This document shows, in pieces, positions 23,058 to 34,322 of a DNA stretch of 64,000 bases. Origin of the DNA: Mimachlamys varia. Its lineage: Eukaryota > Mollusca > Bivalvia > Pectinida > Pectinidae. How positions within the stretch are numbered: the stretch's first letter is position 1; each line of letters opens with the position of its first letter. The stretch is from positions 34,471,001 through 34,535,000 of the forward strand of contig OX392538.1 in the NCBI GenBank assembly GCA_947623455.1. Direction: 5' to 3'. The notes beneath the pieces were generated by a model, which was not told the DNA's origin, did not search any database, and saw nothing but the letters and a program-made list of their open reading frames with translations. Made by a program: the position numbers and the translations under genes.

Positions 23058-26000
23058 ACAACTAAGAAACGAAAACACAACTGAAGAAAATTAGGAGACA
23101 GTAAAATAAAAGATAGAAGCAACAACAGGAACTGAGGAGACAGCAAAACAAGAGGGAAGACAACAACAGGAACCGAGGAGACATCAAAACAAAAGGTAGA
23201 CAACAACAGGAACTGAGGAGAGACAAGAAAACAAAAGGAAAGACAACAACAGGAACTGAGGAGAGACAGCAAAACAAAAGGAAAGACAATAACAGGAACT
23301 GAGGAGAGACAGCAAAACAAAAGGAAAGACAACAACATGAACTGAGGAGAGAAAGCAAAACAAAAGGGAAGACAACAGCAGAAACTGAGTAGTTATCAAA
23401 ACAAAAGAAAAGACAATAACAGGAACTGAGGAGAGACAGCAAAACAAAAGGAAAGACAACAACATGAACTGAGGAGAGAAAGCAAAACAAAAGGGAAGAC
23501 AACAGCAGAAACTGAGTAGTTATCAAAACAAAAGAAAAGACAATAACAGGAACTGAGGAGAGACAGCAAAACAAAAGGGAAGACAACAACAGGAACTGAG
23601 GAGAGACAGCAAAACAAAAGGTAGACAACAACAGGAACTGAGGAGAGACAGCAAAACAAAAGGGAAGACAACAACAGGAACTGAGGAGACATCAAAACAA
23701 AAGGTAGACAACAACAAGAACTGAGGAGAGACAAGAAAACAAAAGGAAAGACAACAACAGGAACTGAGGAGAGAAAGCAAAACAAAAGGGAAGACAACAA
23801 CAGAAACTGAGTAGTTATCAAAACAAAAGAAAAGACAATAACAGGAACTGAGGAGAGACAGCAAAACAAAAGGGAAGACAACAACAGGAACTGAGGAGAG
23901 ACAGCAAAACAAAAAGGAAGACAACAACAGGAACTGAGGAAACATCAAAACAAAAGGACAGACAACAACAGGAACTGAGGAGTCATCAAAACAAAAGGTA
24001 GACAACAACAAGAACTGAGGAGACATCGAAACAAAAGGAAGACAACAACAGGAACTGAGGAGAGACATCAAAACAAAAGGACAGACAACAACAGGAACTG
24101 AGGAGTCATCAAAACAAAAGGTAGACAACAACAAGAACTGAGGAGACATCGAAACAAAAGGAAGACAACAACAGGAACTGAGGAGACAGCAAAACAAAAG
24201 ATAGACAACAACAGGAACTGAGGAGTCATCAAAACAAAAAGTAGACAACAACAAGAACTGAGGAGACATCGAAACAAAAGGTAGACAAAAACAGGAACTT
24301 AGGAGACATCAAAACAAAAGGTAGACAACAACAGGAACTGAGAAGAGACAGCAAAACAAAAGGGAAGACAACAACAGAAACTGAGGAGTCATCAAAATAA
24401 AGGAAAAGACAATAACATGAACTAAGGAGACATCAAAACAAAAGGCAGACAACAACAGGAACTGAGGAAACATCAAAACAAAAGGACAGACAACAACAGG
24501 AACTGAGGAGTCATCAAAACAAAAGGTAGACAACAACAAGAACTGAGGAGACAACGAAACAAAAGGAAGACAACAACAGGAACTGAGGAGAGACAAGAAA
24601 ACAAAAGGAAAGACAACAACAGGAACTGAGGAGAGAAAGCAAAACAAAAGGGAAGACAACAGCAGAAACTGAGTAGTTATCAAAACAAAAGAAAAGACAA
24701 TAACAGGAACTGAGGAGAGACAGCAAAACAAAAGGGAAGACAACAACAGGAACTGAGGAGAGACAGCAAAACAAAAGGTAGACAACAACAGGAACTGAGG
24801 AGAGACAGCAAAACAAAAGGTAGACAACAACAGGAACTGAGGAGAGACAAGAAAACAAAAGGAAAGACAACAACAGGAACTGAGGAGAGAAAGCAAAACA
24901 AAAGGGAAGACAACAGCAGAAACTGAGTAGTTATCAAAACAAAAGAAAAGACAATAACAGGAACTGAGGAGAGACAGCAAAACAAAAGGGAAGACAACAA
25001 CAGGAACTGAGGAGAGACAGCAAAACAAAAGGTAGACAACAACAGGAACTGAGGAGAGACAGCAAAACAAAAGGGAAGACAACAACAGGAACTGAGGAGA
25101 CATCAAAACAAAAGGTAGACAACAACAAGAACTGAGGAGAGACAAGAAAACAAAAGGAAAGACAACAACAGGAACTGAGGAGAGAAAGCAAAACAAAAGG
25201 GAAGACAACAACAGAAACTGAGTAGTTATCAAAACAAAAGAAAAGACAATAACAGGAACTGAGGAGAGACAGCAAAACAAAAGGGAAGACAACAACAGGA
25301 ACTGAGGAGAGACAGCAAAACAAAAGGTAGACAACAACAGGAACTGAGGAGAGACAGCAAAACAAAAAGGAAGACAACAACAGGAACTGAGGAAACATCA
25401 AAACAAAAGGACAGACAACAACAGGAACTGAGGAGTCATCAAAACAAAAGGTAGACAACAACAAGAACTGAGGAGACATCGAAACAAAAGGAAGACAACA
25501 ACAGGAACTGAGGAGAGACATCAAAACAAAAGGACAGACAACAACAGGAACTGAGGAGTCATCAAAACAAAAGGTAGACAACAACAAGAACTGAGGAGAC
25601 ATCGAAACAAAAGGAAGACAACAACAGGAACTGAGGAGAGACATCAAAACAAAAGGAAAGACAACAACAGGAACTGAGGAGTCATCAAAACAAAAAGTAG
25701 ACAACAACGAGAACTGAGGAGACATCGAAACAAAAGGTAGACAAAAACAGGAACTTAGGAGACATCAAAACAAAAGGTAGACAACAACAGGAACTGAGGA
25801 GAGACAGCAAAACAAAAGGGAAGACAACAACAGGAACTGAGGAGAGACAGCAAAACAAAAGGAAAGACAACAACAGGAACTGAGGAGTCATCAAAATAAA
25901 GGAAAAGACAATAACATGAACTTAGGAGACATCAAAACAAAAGGTAGACAACAACAGGAACTGAGGAGAGACAAGAAAACAAAAGGAAAGACAACAACAG

Positions 26001-26082
26001 GAACTGAGGAGACATCAAACCAAATGGGTCAAACAGGAAGCTAACTGCGGAAATACCAAAACTAGAGGAAAGACAATAGAAT
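23058..26082. repeat. 3 kb minisatellite, 40-43 bp unit
   Basis: Roughly 70 units built on GACAACAACAGGAACTGAGG, a variable AGA(GA)CA(G/T)C core and AAAACAAAAGG. Edge units (before 23100 and after 26010) are the most diverged, as usual for arrays that homogenise internally. The plus strand is very poor in T, so the minus strand is poor in A and stop codons are rare; this produces several long minus-strand open frames (up to 342 codons) with Leu/Ser/Val/Cys/Phe translations in all frames. These are artefacts of composition. There is higher-order structure: blocks around 23680-24400 recur at about 25090-25900. Confidence 0.95.
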
Positions 26083-27787
26083 GATATGCTGAGGCTGAAA
26101 CCCATACACTATAGTTGGCCCCGTCTTGATGTCATCGTCGGGAAAACATGTCAGATGCACACTATTAACGTCACTCAGCCTTGGCTGACACTTAAAGGCC
26201 ATTGTAAGATATCATTCACAGCGAATATTGGTGTGAATGTCAATCTTGTATTAAAGTCGAGGCGTCAACTCATTACAAAGCTTTTGAAATTATAACGTAT
26301 TGAATAAGAATCACATCATACGAGTGCGGGCATCACTCAGCATCAGTCGCTTGAAATCTTCTTCCAGACTTTGAAAGCCTAGATATCTTACACATTATTT
26401 ATCCCAACAGTTTAAGTCAATTTATACATTAATTAAAAAAAAAATGAAATTTCATGCAAGAAGTGGTGATAACAAGAATCATACATATTTATCCGAACAA
26501 AAGAAAAAGAAAAGCAAAACTAAAAACTTAGTTATTTGGAAAAAAGGAAATTCATGATTACAAATCATGAAGCTTACCAGTCAATGATCAAGCTGACCAT
26601 GTATAAAGCCTGGTCAACTTAACAGACAAATCAACGCAATATTTTCATCTAGCTAATTTGAAAACAATACTATACCATTGCTACTAGGGTTGATGAATAA
26701 GTAGATCATTCACAGGTAGTGTCTCGGTATCCTCGGTCGATGTTCTGTTGATACCAGGTATGGTATCAGTCGTGTTTGTTATCAGTGTGTTATCACTATA
26801 TACCAGGATCAAAGCTGGTGTTGATATCCCTTGTTTACTCCAATGTTTGTTTGTTGATTTGATAGATAGACTAGTCAAACTAGCCAGATACGCAAGCATG
26901 TTTTGATGCGTCAATCCCCAAATCAATGAATCGTGCAAACAAAGGTATTAAGTTTTATTAACTTTATTATATACTGACGTACGTATATTTAAGCATTGAA
27001 CTGTTACCAAATGGCAGTATACAATGTGCCTGACAGCAAACATGAATATTTATCTGCCACCCGGAGTGTATTCATATCGACTGTATACTACAATTTAGTA
27101 ACAATTCAATGCTTTTATTTAAATTCATTAGGATTTTTTATCTGCAGCTAATTGATGCATTTAAATTTGCCGCTTACCATAATTATCACTGGCATCTATA
27201 AGTTCAAATTTAGTTTCTCGTTTCGTCATAACAACAGACACATAAAATAGGTTTTGCACAAATCCGATATTATTTTGTGCACAGTTTGTGTAAATTCGTC
27301 ATAATAGCAATACTTCTATAATCTTTTCTCTTTGTTATTCATAAGAAATTGATTATATTGCGCATTGATATTAATTTGATGATCGTGAAGAGACTCTTGT
27401 ATTCATACATGTACACTGCCTTTCCCTATAAATTGTAGTAAGCAGTTTAACGATACGATTTGGTTTACTAACCAGAACGTCAACAAAAAAATAAATATGT
27501 TGTGTTCAAAACATTTAATACGAAATCGACTTCGTTGAATTTCAAAATGTCAAGTAAAAAAGCAGAGCGTTTGGGGATGACATCATTGTTTTTAATCCTT
27601 CATATTGTGAAATTAAATATCAATCATAATTAAATAAAAACCAATATCGCCAAATCTTACTCAATATACATTTACATTCATTTTTCAAATTTTCTACGGC
27701 CTTTCAAATAATTTATCATAAACAGGTGCGTATGTGGAATTTATATATATTTATTTTCATTGCAAGATCCTGTATTAGCATTACCAG
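26083..27787. other. No gene recognised
   Basis: A minus-strand frame of 84 codons at 26684-26938 has ordinary composition but includes short self-similar words (GATACCATACCTGGTATC), and no splice or promoter context stands out. The right end could be intron of the exon candidate at 27788. Confidence 0.35.
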
Positions 27788-27953
27788 GAGAAATGGCGTT
27801 CATAGAGCTATGCACGCAATTGAATCAGCGTCATTGGAGAGCTTCTCATTCCGCCTCGATGACCAAGAGAGGACTGTTAGGAACAAACATTTTGATGACG
27901 TTAGGCTTTTACATGAAAACTGTGGATTTACCATGAAGCCTACTTCATTATGA
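27788..27953 (+). CDS. Candidate terminal exon, function unknown
   Basis: After a possible acceptor (CATTACCAG, AG at 27786-27787) an open frame runs 55 codons to TGA at 27951-27953. The translation is of mixed, protein-like composition: RNGVHRAMHAIESASLES, then FSFRLDDQERTVRNKH, FDDVRLLHENCGF and MKPTSL at the end. A poly(A) signal AATAAA follows 48 bp after the stop (28002-28007). The same frame is open upstream to 27726, so the acceptor is not forced; an alternative is TTTTCATTGCAAG at 27766. A 67-codon minus-strand frame overlaps, which weakens the case. I recognise no family. Confidence 0.3.
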
Positions 27954-28001
27954 ACCGATTTGCCTTCAAGGGTATAGAATGAAGAAAACAAAATGTTGTT
28001 C

Positions 28002-28007
28002 AATAAA
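28002..28007 (+). terminator. Poly(A) signal candidate
   Basis: AATAAA 48 bp after the stop of the terminal-exon candidate. The hexamer is frequent in AT-rich DNA; its position is its only support. Confidence 0.3.
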
Positions 28008-28368
28008 TATCTATCAAACAGGAGTGTTTAAAATGGCTAGGTTCGACATATTCAGTTGATATGATATTAAGCCAATTTACATGGATTTTAGGAATTTGCA
28101 CGTTGTTATATTTCCTTAGGGGCAAATTCAAATAACCGTCGACTGTGAATTTATATACAAGCAGTAATTCAATCTAGTTTGAAAATGTCAAATTGCATCC
28201 ATCCGCCAAACACTGATCATTCCAGACACTTGCATGCATTCTAATTCAATAAAAACACGACTTATTCTTCACCTCGAGGGTGCATTGTCCGTGCAACGGA
28301 TCATATGAAAAAAGGATCTTATCACACAATCTTCATCATTAGAGAATAAAATCTGCAAATTTAATGCG

Positions 28369-28393
28369 GCAGCAGCAGCAGCAGCAGCAGCAG
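28369..28393. repeat. (GCA)8 microsatellite
   Basis: Eight uninterrupted GCA triplets plus one base. Not in an open frame of interest. Confidence 0.9.
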
Positions 28394-28831
28394 TTTCTCT
28401 CAATTGCGAAAATAAAATTTGATACTGTAGAATCTCTATAACGAAACGATATTGCTCTTAACACGTCAAGAATGTGAAAGAATTATCCTTCCAAAACGAG
28501 CCATTGGTTAAAGTTTGTCCGGCCTTTGAATGAGAAATAGAATTCAAGAACTATTTTGAAATCGCTTGAAGAAACTAAAAACATTTAACATTTGTTTTTT
28601 TTGTGTGTTTTTTTCACTCAATTTAAGTTGATGGCCAATCAAAGCAATGAAGGCGTGTGGAAACATGTATTTTTAAACACCATTAGAGTACAATAAAATG
28701 AACAGTTTGTACTTAAAATGTTATTACATCAAGGAAGTCTTCCTGTACGTCACATGTAGTAAGAGTTCCAACCACAATCTCTGATGTCAATACATCAGAT
28801 CTTCTACCAGTAACAGAAAAGTAACTTATAA

Positions 28832-29170
28832 GCAAATTAACAAAAAGCTGGATATTTACTCTCATTTCATTAACAAACAGGTTACTCTGCCGCTTATTAA
28901 CAAACAGATGTATTTTTACCTCTCTGCTCACAAACAGCTTGATATTTTCCCCTCAGCTCATGAACAACAGCTTGACATTTAGACATCTGCTCAATGACAA
29001 ACAGATAAATATAAATATTTAGCCTCAGCTAATTAACTAGCAGTTGGTATATGCACTTTTACTTATTGTAGTTTGTATGTAATCATCTTAATTATGCCAA
29101 TTGGCAAACAAATGGATATAAAACTTTCTTCATTAGTAAAAAAGCTTGATATTTACGCCTCCCTCAAATA
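28832..29170 (+). repeat. Degenerate short tandem repeat
   Basis: About seven diverged units near 33 bp each, built on ATTAACAAACAGCTTGATAT followed by TTACCCCTCAGCTC, at 28835, 28865, 28898, 28930, 28960, 28992 and 29031, with an outlying pair near 29105 and 29142. Confidence 0.6.
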
Positions 29171-29764
29171 TCAAACCCCAAACATACACACTGCATTCTA
29201 AAGCACCAGACGAGCACATGCTTTATCAAACTATGACTATTTTACAAGAATAATCTTTGGTTTGATAACAATATACAGAGGTCGATAACTGTTTAGTGTA
29301 TATAAACGAGACGATATGATCACGTCTGACAGCCAGACTGTGTACACAGTATATAGCATGACGAACAATAACCAACGAAGATGACTATACATTACCAATC
29401 GCTGTAGATAAAACGTACTTAGCACAAACCTGTATCACTCAGACTCGCTCTGCATTACTTCCTCCAGTGTTATAATTATCACCGAACCCGTCCGAGGTCT
29501 GTTTCAATATCGTATGTAGGTGTTGGTATGGGCGAGACTGGCAACGTTAAAGATTTTGTACAGATATTCTATATTCTCATTCATGTTTCGGATATCCACG
29601 AACTAAAAGTTCCCATGTTTTAAACGATGTTGATATACAATGAATTGTTTTGTTTTATATTTTACGTACCATTTTCAACTAATGACATTTAATGTGAGAG
29701 GCTGCGGTGGGTTCGTGTTAGCCTGAATGTGATTGTGAAGAAATGATGCCAATTTAAAGTGCTA

Positions 29765-30630
29765 CAAGTAGAGGTGCCAAAATACGCTTAGATGGTATTG
29801 CGATATATTGCAAACAGAAATGATATGTTGTGATACGTATTCCGATATATTGTCATCGGAAAGTTATTTTCAAAGTGATTGTATCAGATTTGTTTATTTT
29901 TCTGATAGTACCAAATATTGAATATGAAATTCCAATCAATTCTGGCCGCTAGTAATAACAGTATGGTTAGTGGCATATCTGTTAGGATTTGTAGATATCT
30001 CAAAAGTTAAAACACCTAACAGATGGGTTGGGTAAAAATATTGCGATACAGCGATATTCCATGTCTGTATTGCGATAATGATATTACAGTGAAACGTCGC
30101 TTAAAGACCACCTCAGAATTTAGACCACCTCATTATTAAGACCACCTCATTTCAGTCCCGAACAAAACTTCTATATATCTTTGTATTTTAAGCTTTATTA
30201 TTAAGACCACTTCACTATTAAGACCACCTCGCTATTAAGACCAGTTTTGAAAAGCCCCAAATACCACTTTTGCACTAAGTTTCAACTCACTAGTCAGACC
30301 AGCGACCAAAGACATAGTCACCTGGTGTGTATTCCACTGTGTACACCTGTCCAGTGTCAGATCAGTAATCTGTATTTTGGTGTCAAATTGACTAATCAGT
30401 TAAAAGTACTGTGTGTTTAAAATTATAAAGCCTATATATCAGTTAATTGGCCAATGAAAACATGTCAAAAGGTGGATTTCAGATAAATGTGTCTGCACGA
30501 TCCTCCTCGGTATTAAGACCACTTTGTTGCGGTCCCTAAGGTGGTCTTAATAGAGAGGTTTCACTATATATAATTCCTGTGTATTGCGAAATAGCGAATG
30601 TCTGATATATTGGGACAGCCATAGCAACCA
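29765..30630. mobile_element. Possible older TATTGCGATA element hosting a MITE
   Basis: TATTGCGATA-like words occur on both sides of the pogo-like MITE: 29797, 29850, 30040, 30069 on the left and 30579 on the right. The outer edges read TAGAGGTGCCAAAATACG (left) and, in reverse, TATGGCTGTCCCAATATATC (right), reminiscent of hAT termini. No target duplication was found, so this is tentative. Confidence 0.3.
30087..30566. mobile_element. pogo/Tigger-like MITE, 480 bp
   Basis: The left end reads CAGTGAAACGTCGCTTAAAG with ACCACCTC; the right end in reverse reads AGTGAAACCTCTCTATTAAG with ACCACCTTAGG. TA dinucleotides flank it (30085-30086 and 30567-30568). CAGT(G/T)(A/G)AACCTC termini with a TA duplication are typical of the pogo/Tigger branch of Tc1/mariner elements. 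The interior repeats ATTAAGACCACCTC four times near the left end and has no transposase frame. Confidence 0.75.
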
Positions 30631-33028
30631 ATCTAAAGTATACTGCCGAATGTATCAAAGCATAACAACACAGCCAATCACATTATACTGAAAACAGGGG
30701 AGAAATATACCGGTTATTGTGATAAATGCGGAAGACATTTTATAAACCAAGATTTTCAACAAGTTAAGACGAAGAAATTTAGCGTTAATACAAATCGAAA
30801 ACTTATGCTAAAATAAGTTGTTAAACCAAGGTCGTGCACCTTTAGTTGAAACGATATGATTTCCTATCACATTGCTTGCTACACAACAAATAAAACGATG
30901 TCATACTTTAATATATGACGCAATATTTAAAGCAATTTTATAATACTACGATATCATGACGTCTGGTGAAACAATAAGTGACGTAATGACGTTGAAAATA
31001 AGATTTTCTAATTTTCAACGTCGTTAGTCAGTAATTTTGTTATGTAATACGCTATGCATCGGTTGGTGCAACGAATGTGCATGTAGGTACGGCTTCCTTC
31101 TTGTGATGATACCGAGTTTAAAGTGTTGTCACTCTGAAATGACTTGTTGAATGCTCAGGGCATACTATTCAAACCAAATCAATATGTTACTGAATAACAG
31201 AATGACAAGCCGCCATATTCGCCTTGCCTTTAGAATGTTGTTTAGGAAATTGAAACTCGTTAGTTTCAGATTTGTTTGTTATTAAAACGTCCAGTTCAAA
31301 TTGTTTAAGCAAATAGTTTGCGCTGTTAAAAAATATGTAAGTAATCTATACATGTTTTTTCGTATTCGTTAATGTCTAATTGCATTCTTTACTTTTGTAA
31401 AGCGGTGTTAGTTAACAGAATAAAACGTCAATATCGTGAATAAAATAGGTGCAAAATGTGTATAAATGACTCGAATAATACATAATTATGGTCATTATAA
31501 CACAACACATAGTCCCAAAAAGGAAGGCGTCTGGCCTACACCAGACAGTACATGTATAATATACACCGCTGTAGTATCTACAATATATACATTAGGCTGA
31601 CACCATATTGAAGATAAAATGTCGTATTCAGGTCAAGAACCTACAATATGTGTTTCAGTTTACGCTCACGTGGTTCGTAAATGTTAAAAATCTAGTACAT
31701 ATTGCATGAACAATAGTTTACCAACAACAATAATTAAACTAACCTTGACATCGAAAATTTCGTACGTTGTCCACTTCTTTATCTTCGGTGGAGTGATCAT
31801 TTTAAAAGGCAAATCCAGTCAGAATATGACCTCGGCCGAACACACACACACACAACACGGAGATAAATTACTCAGTTTTCATTCATGCCCAGGTTGCGCA
31901 AGCGTTTGGAGCAACAAGATGTCTACAGTATCATAAATACCTGTTTTCTTGGAAGTGTTCGCGCATATTTTTTTCAATAAACATCGTGTCTTTATCACTG
32001 GTAGGAAGGTTGTCTGACGGATAAATCTATGTATATATACTGTATGTGTTTTACGATGATTGGAGTAGGGAAGTGTCAGGTCGCGTCAGAAAGTGAGTGT
32101 TCCGATAACCCGCTGCGTATACAAGTGCATTGCATGTAACACTCCGCGAATAAACGATATGGCTTTATCAACTGAACATATTGTCTTAAATCACATGCAT
32201 ATCTCATATCCGGGTATTTGATACACTCCCATTTTTAATTAGTGTGTACATAATCGTATAAATATAGTATCGTAGGTTGAATGATAATAAAGTTTTTAAA
32301 AGTACGCTAGTGAGCTAGTAATGCATTTGGTTACACTGAATCTGGTATCATTGCACCTCGTTAGGGAAAATCAAACGCATATTGTGTTCATATTACGTAT
32401 CTGTTTACTAATAAAGACCCGATGTTGTCATAAATGAAGGTAAACGATGAAACAAGAACAACTTCGTGACCTGTGGTCTATACAGCAGCAGTCAACAATG
32501 TCTTCAGCCAAAAATGTTTTCACTCAATCGAGGGTGATTCATGCAATATGTGATCGTGATTCCAGATCTGGGTTCCAAGACAATATCGATAATTATACAT
32601 ACGCAACAATAACCCATACACAATTTCGTATTCACATAAAATCTAATCTATATTTATGTAAAACTGAATGGATATGCCACTATACTAGTGCCCACACAAA
32701 CAAACGCAGTTGTGCTAAGTCGAATAATGTTCCTCCCGACGAAATCCACCGATGCATGCGTTGTTACATCTCCCGATGATTAGATATATCACAGAGACCA
32801 TTTGTTACAATGTCTGGTGACAGTTTGAGCCACGTACTAATACCACGCCGCCTTAGTTTAGCCGGCCATGTGTGAACACCTCCACGCGCATTCCGCTGTC
32901 ATGTGATCTATGTTGTTATATACACGTGGTTTTAACACGAGGGAATGTTCTAAAATTCAAGACTAGTTCGTTAAGAAAGAATTACTTTACTCTGCCCTAT
33001 ATATCCGGAAAATATAACTTGCTGATAA
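30631..33028. other. No gene recognised; one small hairpin
   Basis: A 12 bp stem GACGTTGAAAAT with its inverse ATTTTCAACGTC lies at 30988-31022. An (AC)n tract is at 31839-31852. Frames at 31706-31936 and 32447-32779 (110 codons) have no recognisable motifs. Confidence 0.4.
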
Positions 33029-33419
33029 TTAGTTTCTATGTATATGACAGACTATTTTTTTATGAAAATTTTAACCGCTTATGTTTAAACATATAAAATT
33101 TCGTTGTAAAGTTTTATAATACCAATTAATTATAAGACATTAAGCGCCATTTTGCTCATCAGGAATATTAATTTCAGTTTATTTTTAAAATAGCTTCTTC
33201 AAAACAAAAGTGTTTGCCCTCATTGCAGTTTCTATGTATATGAGAGACACTATCTCTTGATGAAAATTTCAACCATTTGTATTTAAATACATTTCGTTGT
33301 AAAGTTTTATAATACTAATTAATTATAAGACATTAAGCGCCATTTTGCTCATAAGGAATATTAATTTCAGTTTATTTTTAAAATAGCTTCTTCAAAACAA
33401 AAGTGTTTGCCCTCATTAC
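33029..33419 (+). repeat. Two-copy tandem duplication, about 195 bp unit
   Basis: Unit 1 (33029-33227) and unit 2 (33228-33419) share AGTTTCTATGTATATGA, TTTCGTTGTAAAGTTTTATA, GACATTAAGCGCCATTTTGC and CTTCTTCAAAACAAAAGTGT almost base for base in the right two thirds, with more change in the left third. Confidence 0.85.
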
Positions 33420-34143
33420 ATTGATTTCATGAAATATCACGACTAATAATATTTCCTTTGTTGACACTTTCTTTATCATAAATGTATACAATGAAACCAT
33501 TAGTCACGGCTCAACGATAGTATAACGATAGTATACAAAGTTGTGATTTGATAATGGCATAGACTACCTATCTAAAGGTCAGTAAACATATATTTGATCA
33601 AATCATACAATGTTATACATATACAGTTATGAATATGGAACAATACCTTTTTGCAAAATGGTAGGTTAAAAGGTCACGCTTGACCGCAACTCAAAAGAGA
33701 CATGCAGCATAAACAACATTGCGGACCAGACGTTATTTACTGGCGTCAATCATGTATTTGTCATATTAACCGATTTTTTTTGGTAATTCACCTGAAGTGA
33801 CCAGCGCATTGATTTGTTATTTACCTTCATTAAGACCAGTGCTGCGAGCTCTTATATGATATGAACCTTTCGTTCACTATCGCTGTAATGGCCTATCTCA
33901 AAAGTGTTGTTATCTCCCTTGTTTTCCATATCATGTCTTCATTGGGAAGCGTTATTGAAAAAAAATGCACCATTTAAGTATGACGTCATTATGGAAATGA
34001 CGTTATCCGATTGTCACATGGCGCAAAATCATAACAAAAACACTTCCCGGAAGTCCTTCTTGTATCCTCCATTGTGCCTATCAAGGGGAATAATAACACT
34101 TTTGGGAAAGGCCTATAAGCCTATATAGAAGCATTTCCTTGTA
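33420..34143. other. No gene or repeat recognised
   Basis: Plain sequence. One GTTATCTCCCTTG word (33908), a mollusc-common motif that recurs as GGGAGGTAACTC at 50383 and 62126. Confidence 0.4.
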
Positions 34144-34322
34144 CGGTTGAGCCTCGTTAATTCAAAGTTGACGGAACTGTGGTAAAACTTCGAGATAACC
34201 GAGTATTCGAGATACTTGAGTTTACTGTTATTGCAAATCTTGGCCTGGACCAAGACGAGAAAATAATTCGAATTAAACGAGATCATCGAGTTATACGATA
34301 TTGGGATAACGAAGTTTGACTG
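34144..34322. mobile_element. pogo/Tigger-like MITE, 179 bp
   Basis: The left end is CGGTTGAGCCTCGTTAATTC; the right end in reverse is CAGTCAAACTTCGTTATCCC. Both are flanked by TA (34142-34143, 34323-34324). The interior has TTCGAGATAAC, TCGAGATACTTGAG and ATCATCGAGTTATACG words, as in other pogo MITEs. The 77-codon minus frame across it is incidental. Confidence 0.75.

Noticed and set aside
23062..25894. Long minus-strand open frames (up to 342 codons) with Leu/Ser/Val/Cys/Phe repeats
   Set aside because: They lie entirely in the 40-43 bp minisatellite, occur in all frames, and follow from the T-poor plus strand, which leaves few stop codons.
23058..26082. CRISPR array
   Set aside because: Repeats are contiguous 40-43 bp units without unique spacers, in a eukaryotic context.
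32447..32779. 110-codon frame starting MKQEQLRDLW
   Set aside because: No motif, exon signals or support beyond its length; within what chance can give in 64 kb.
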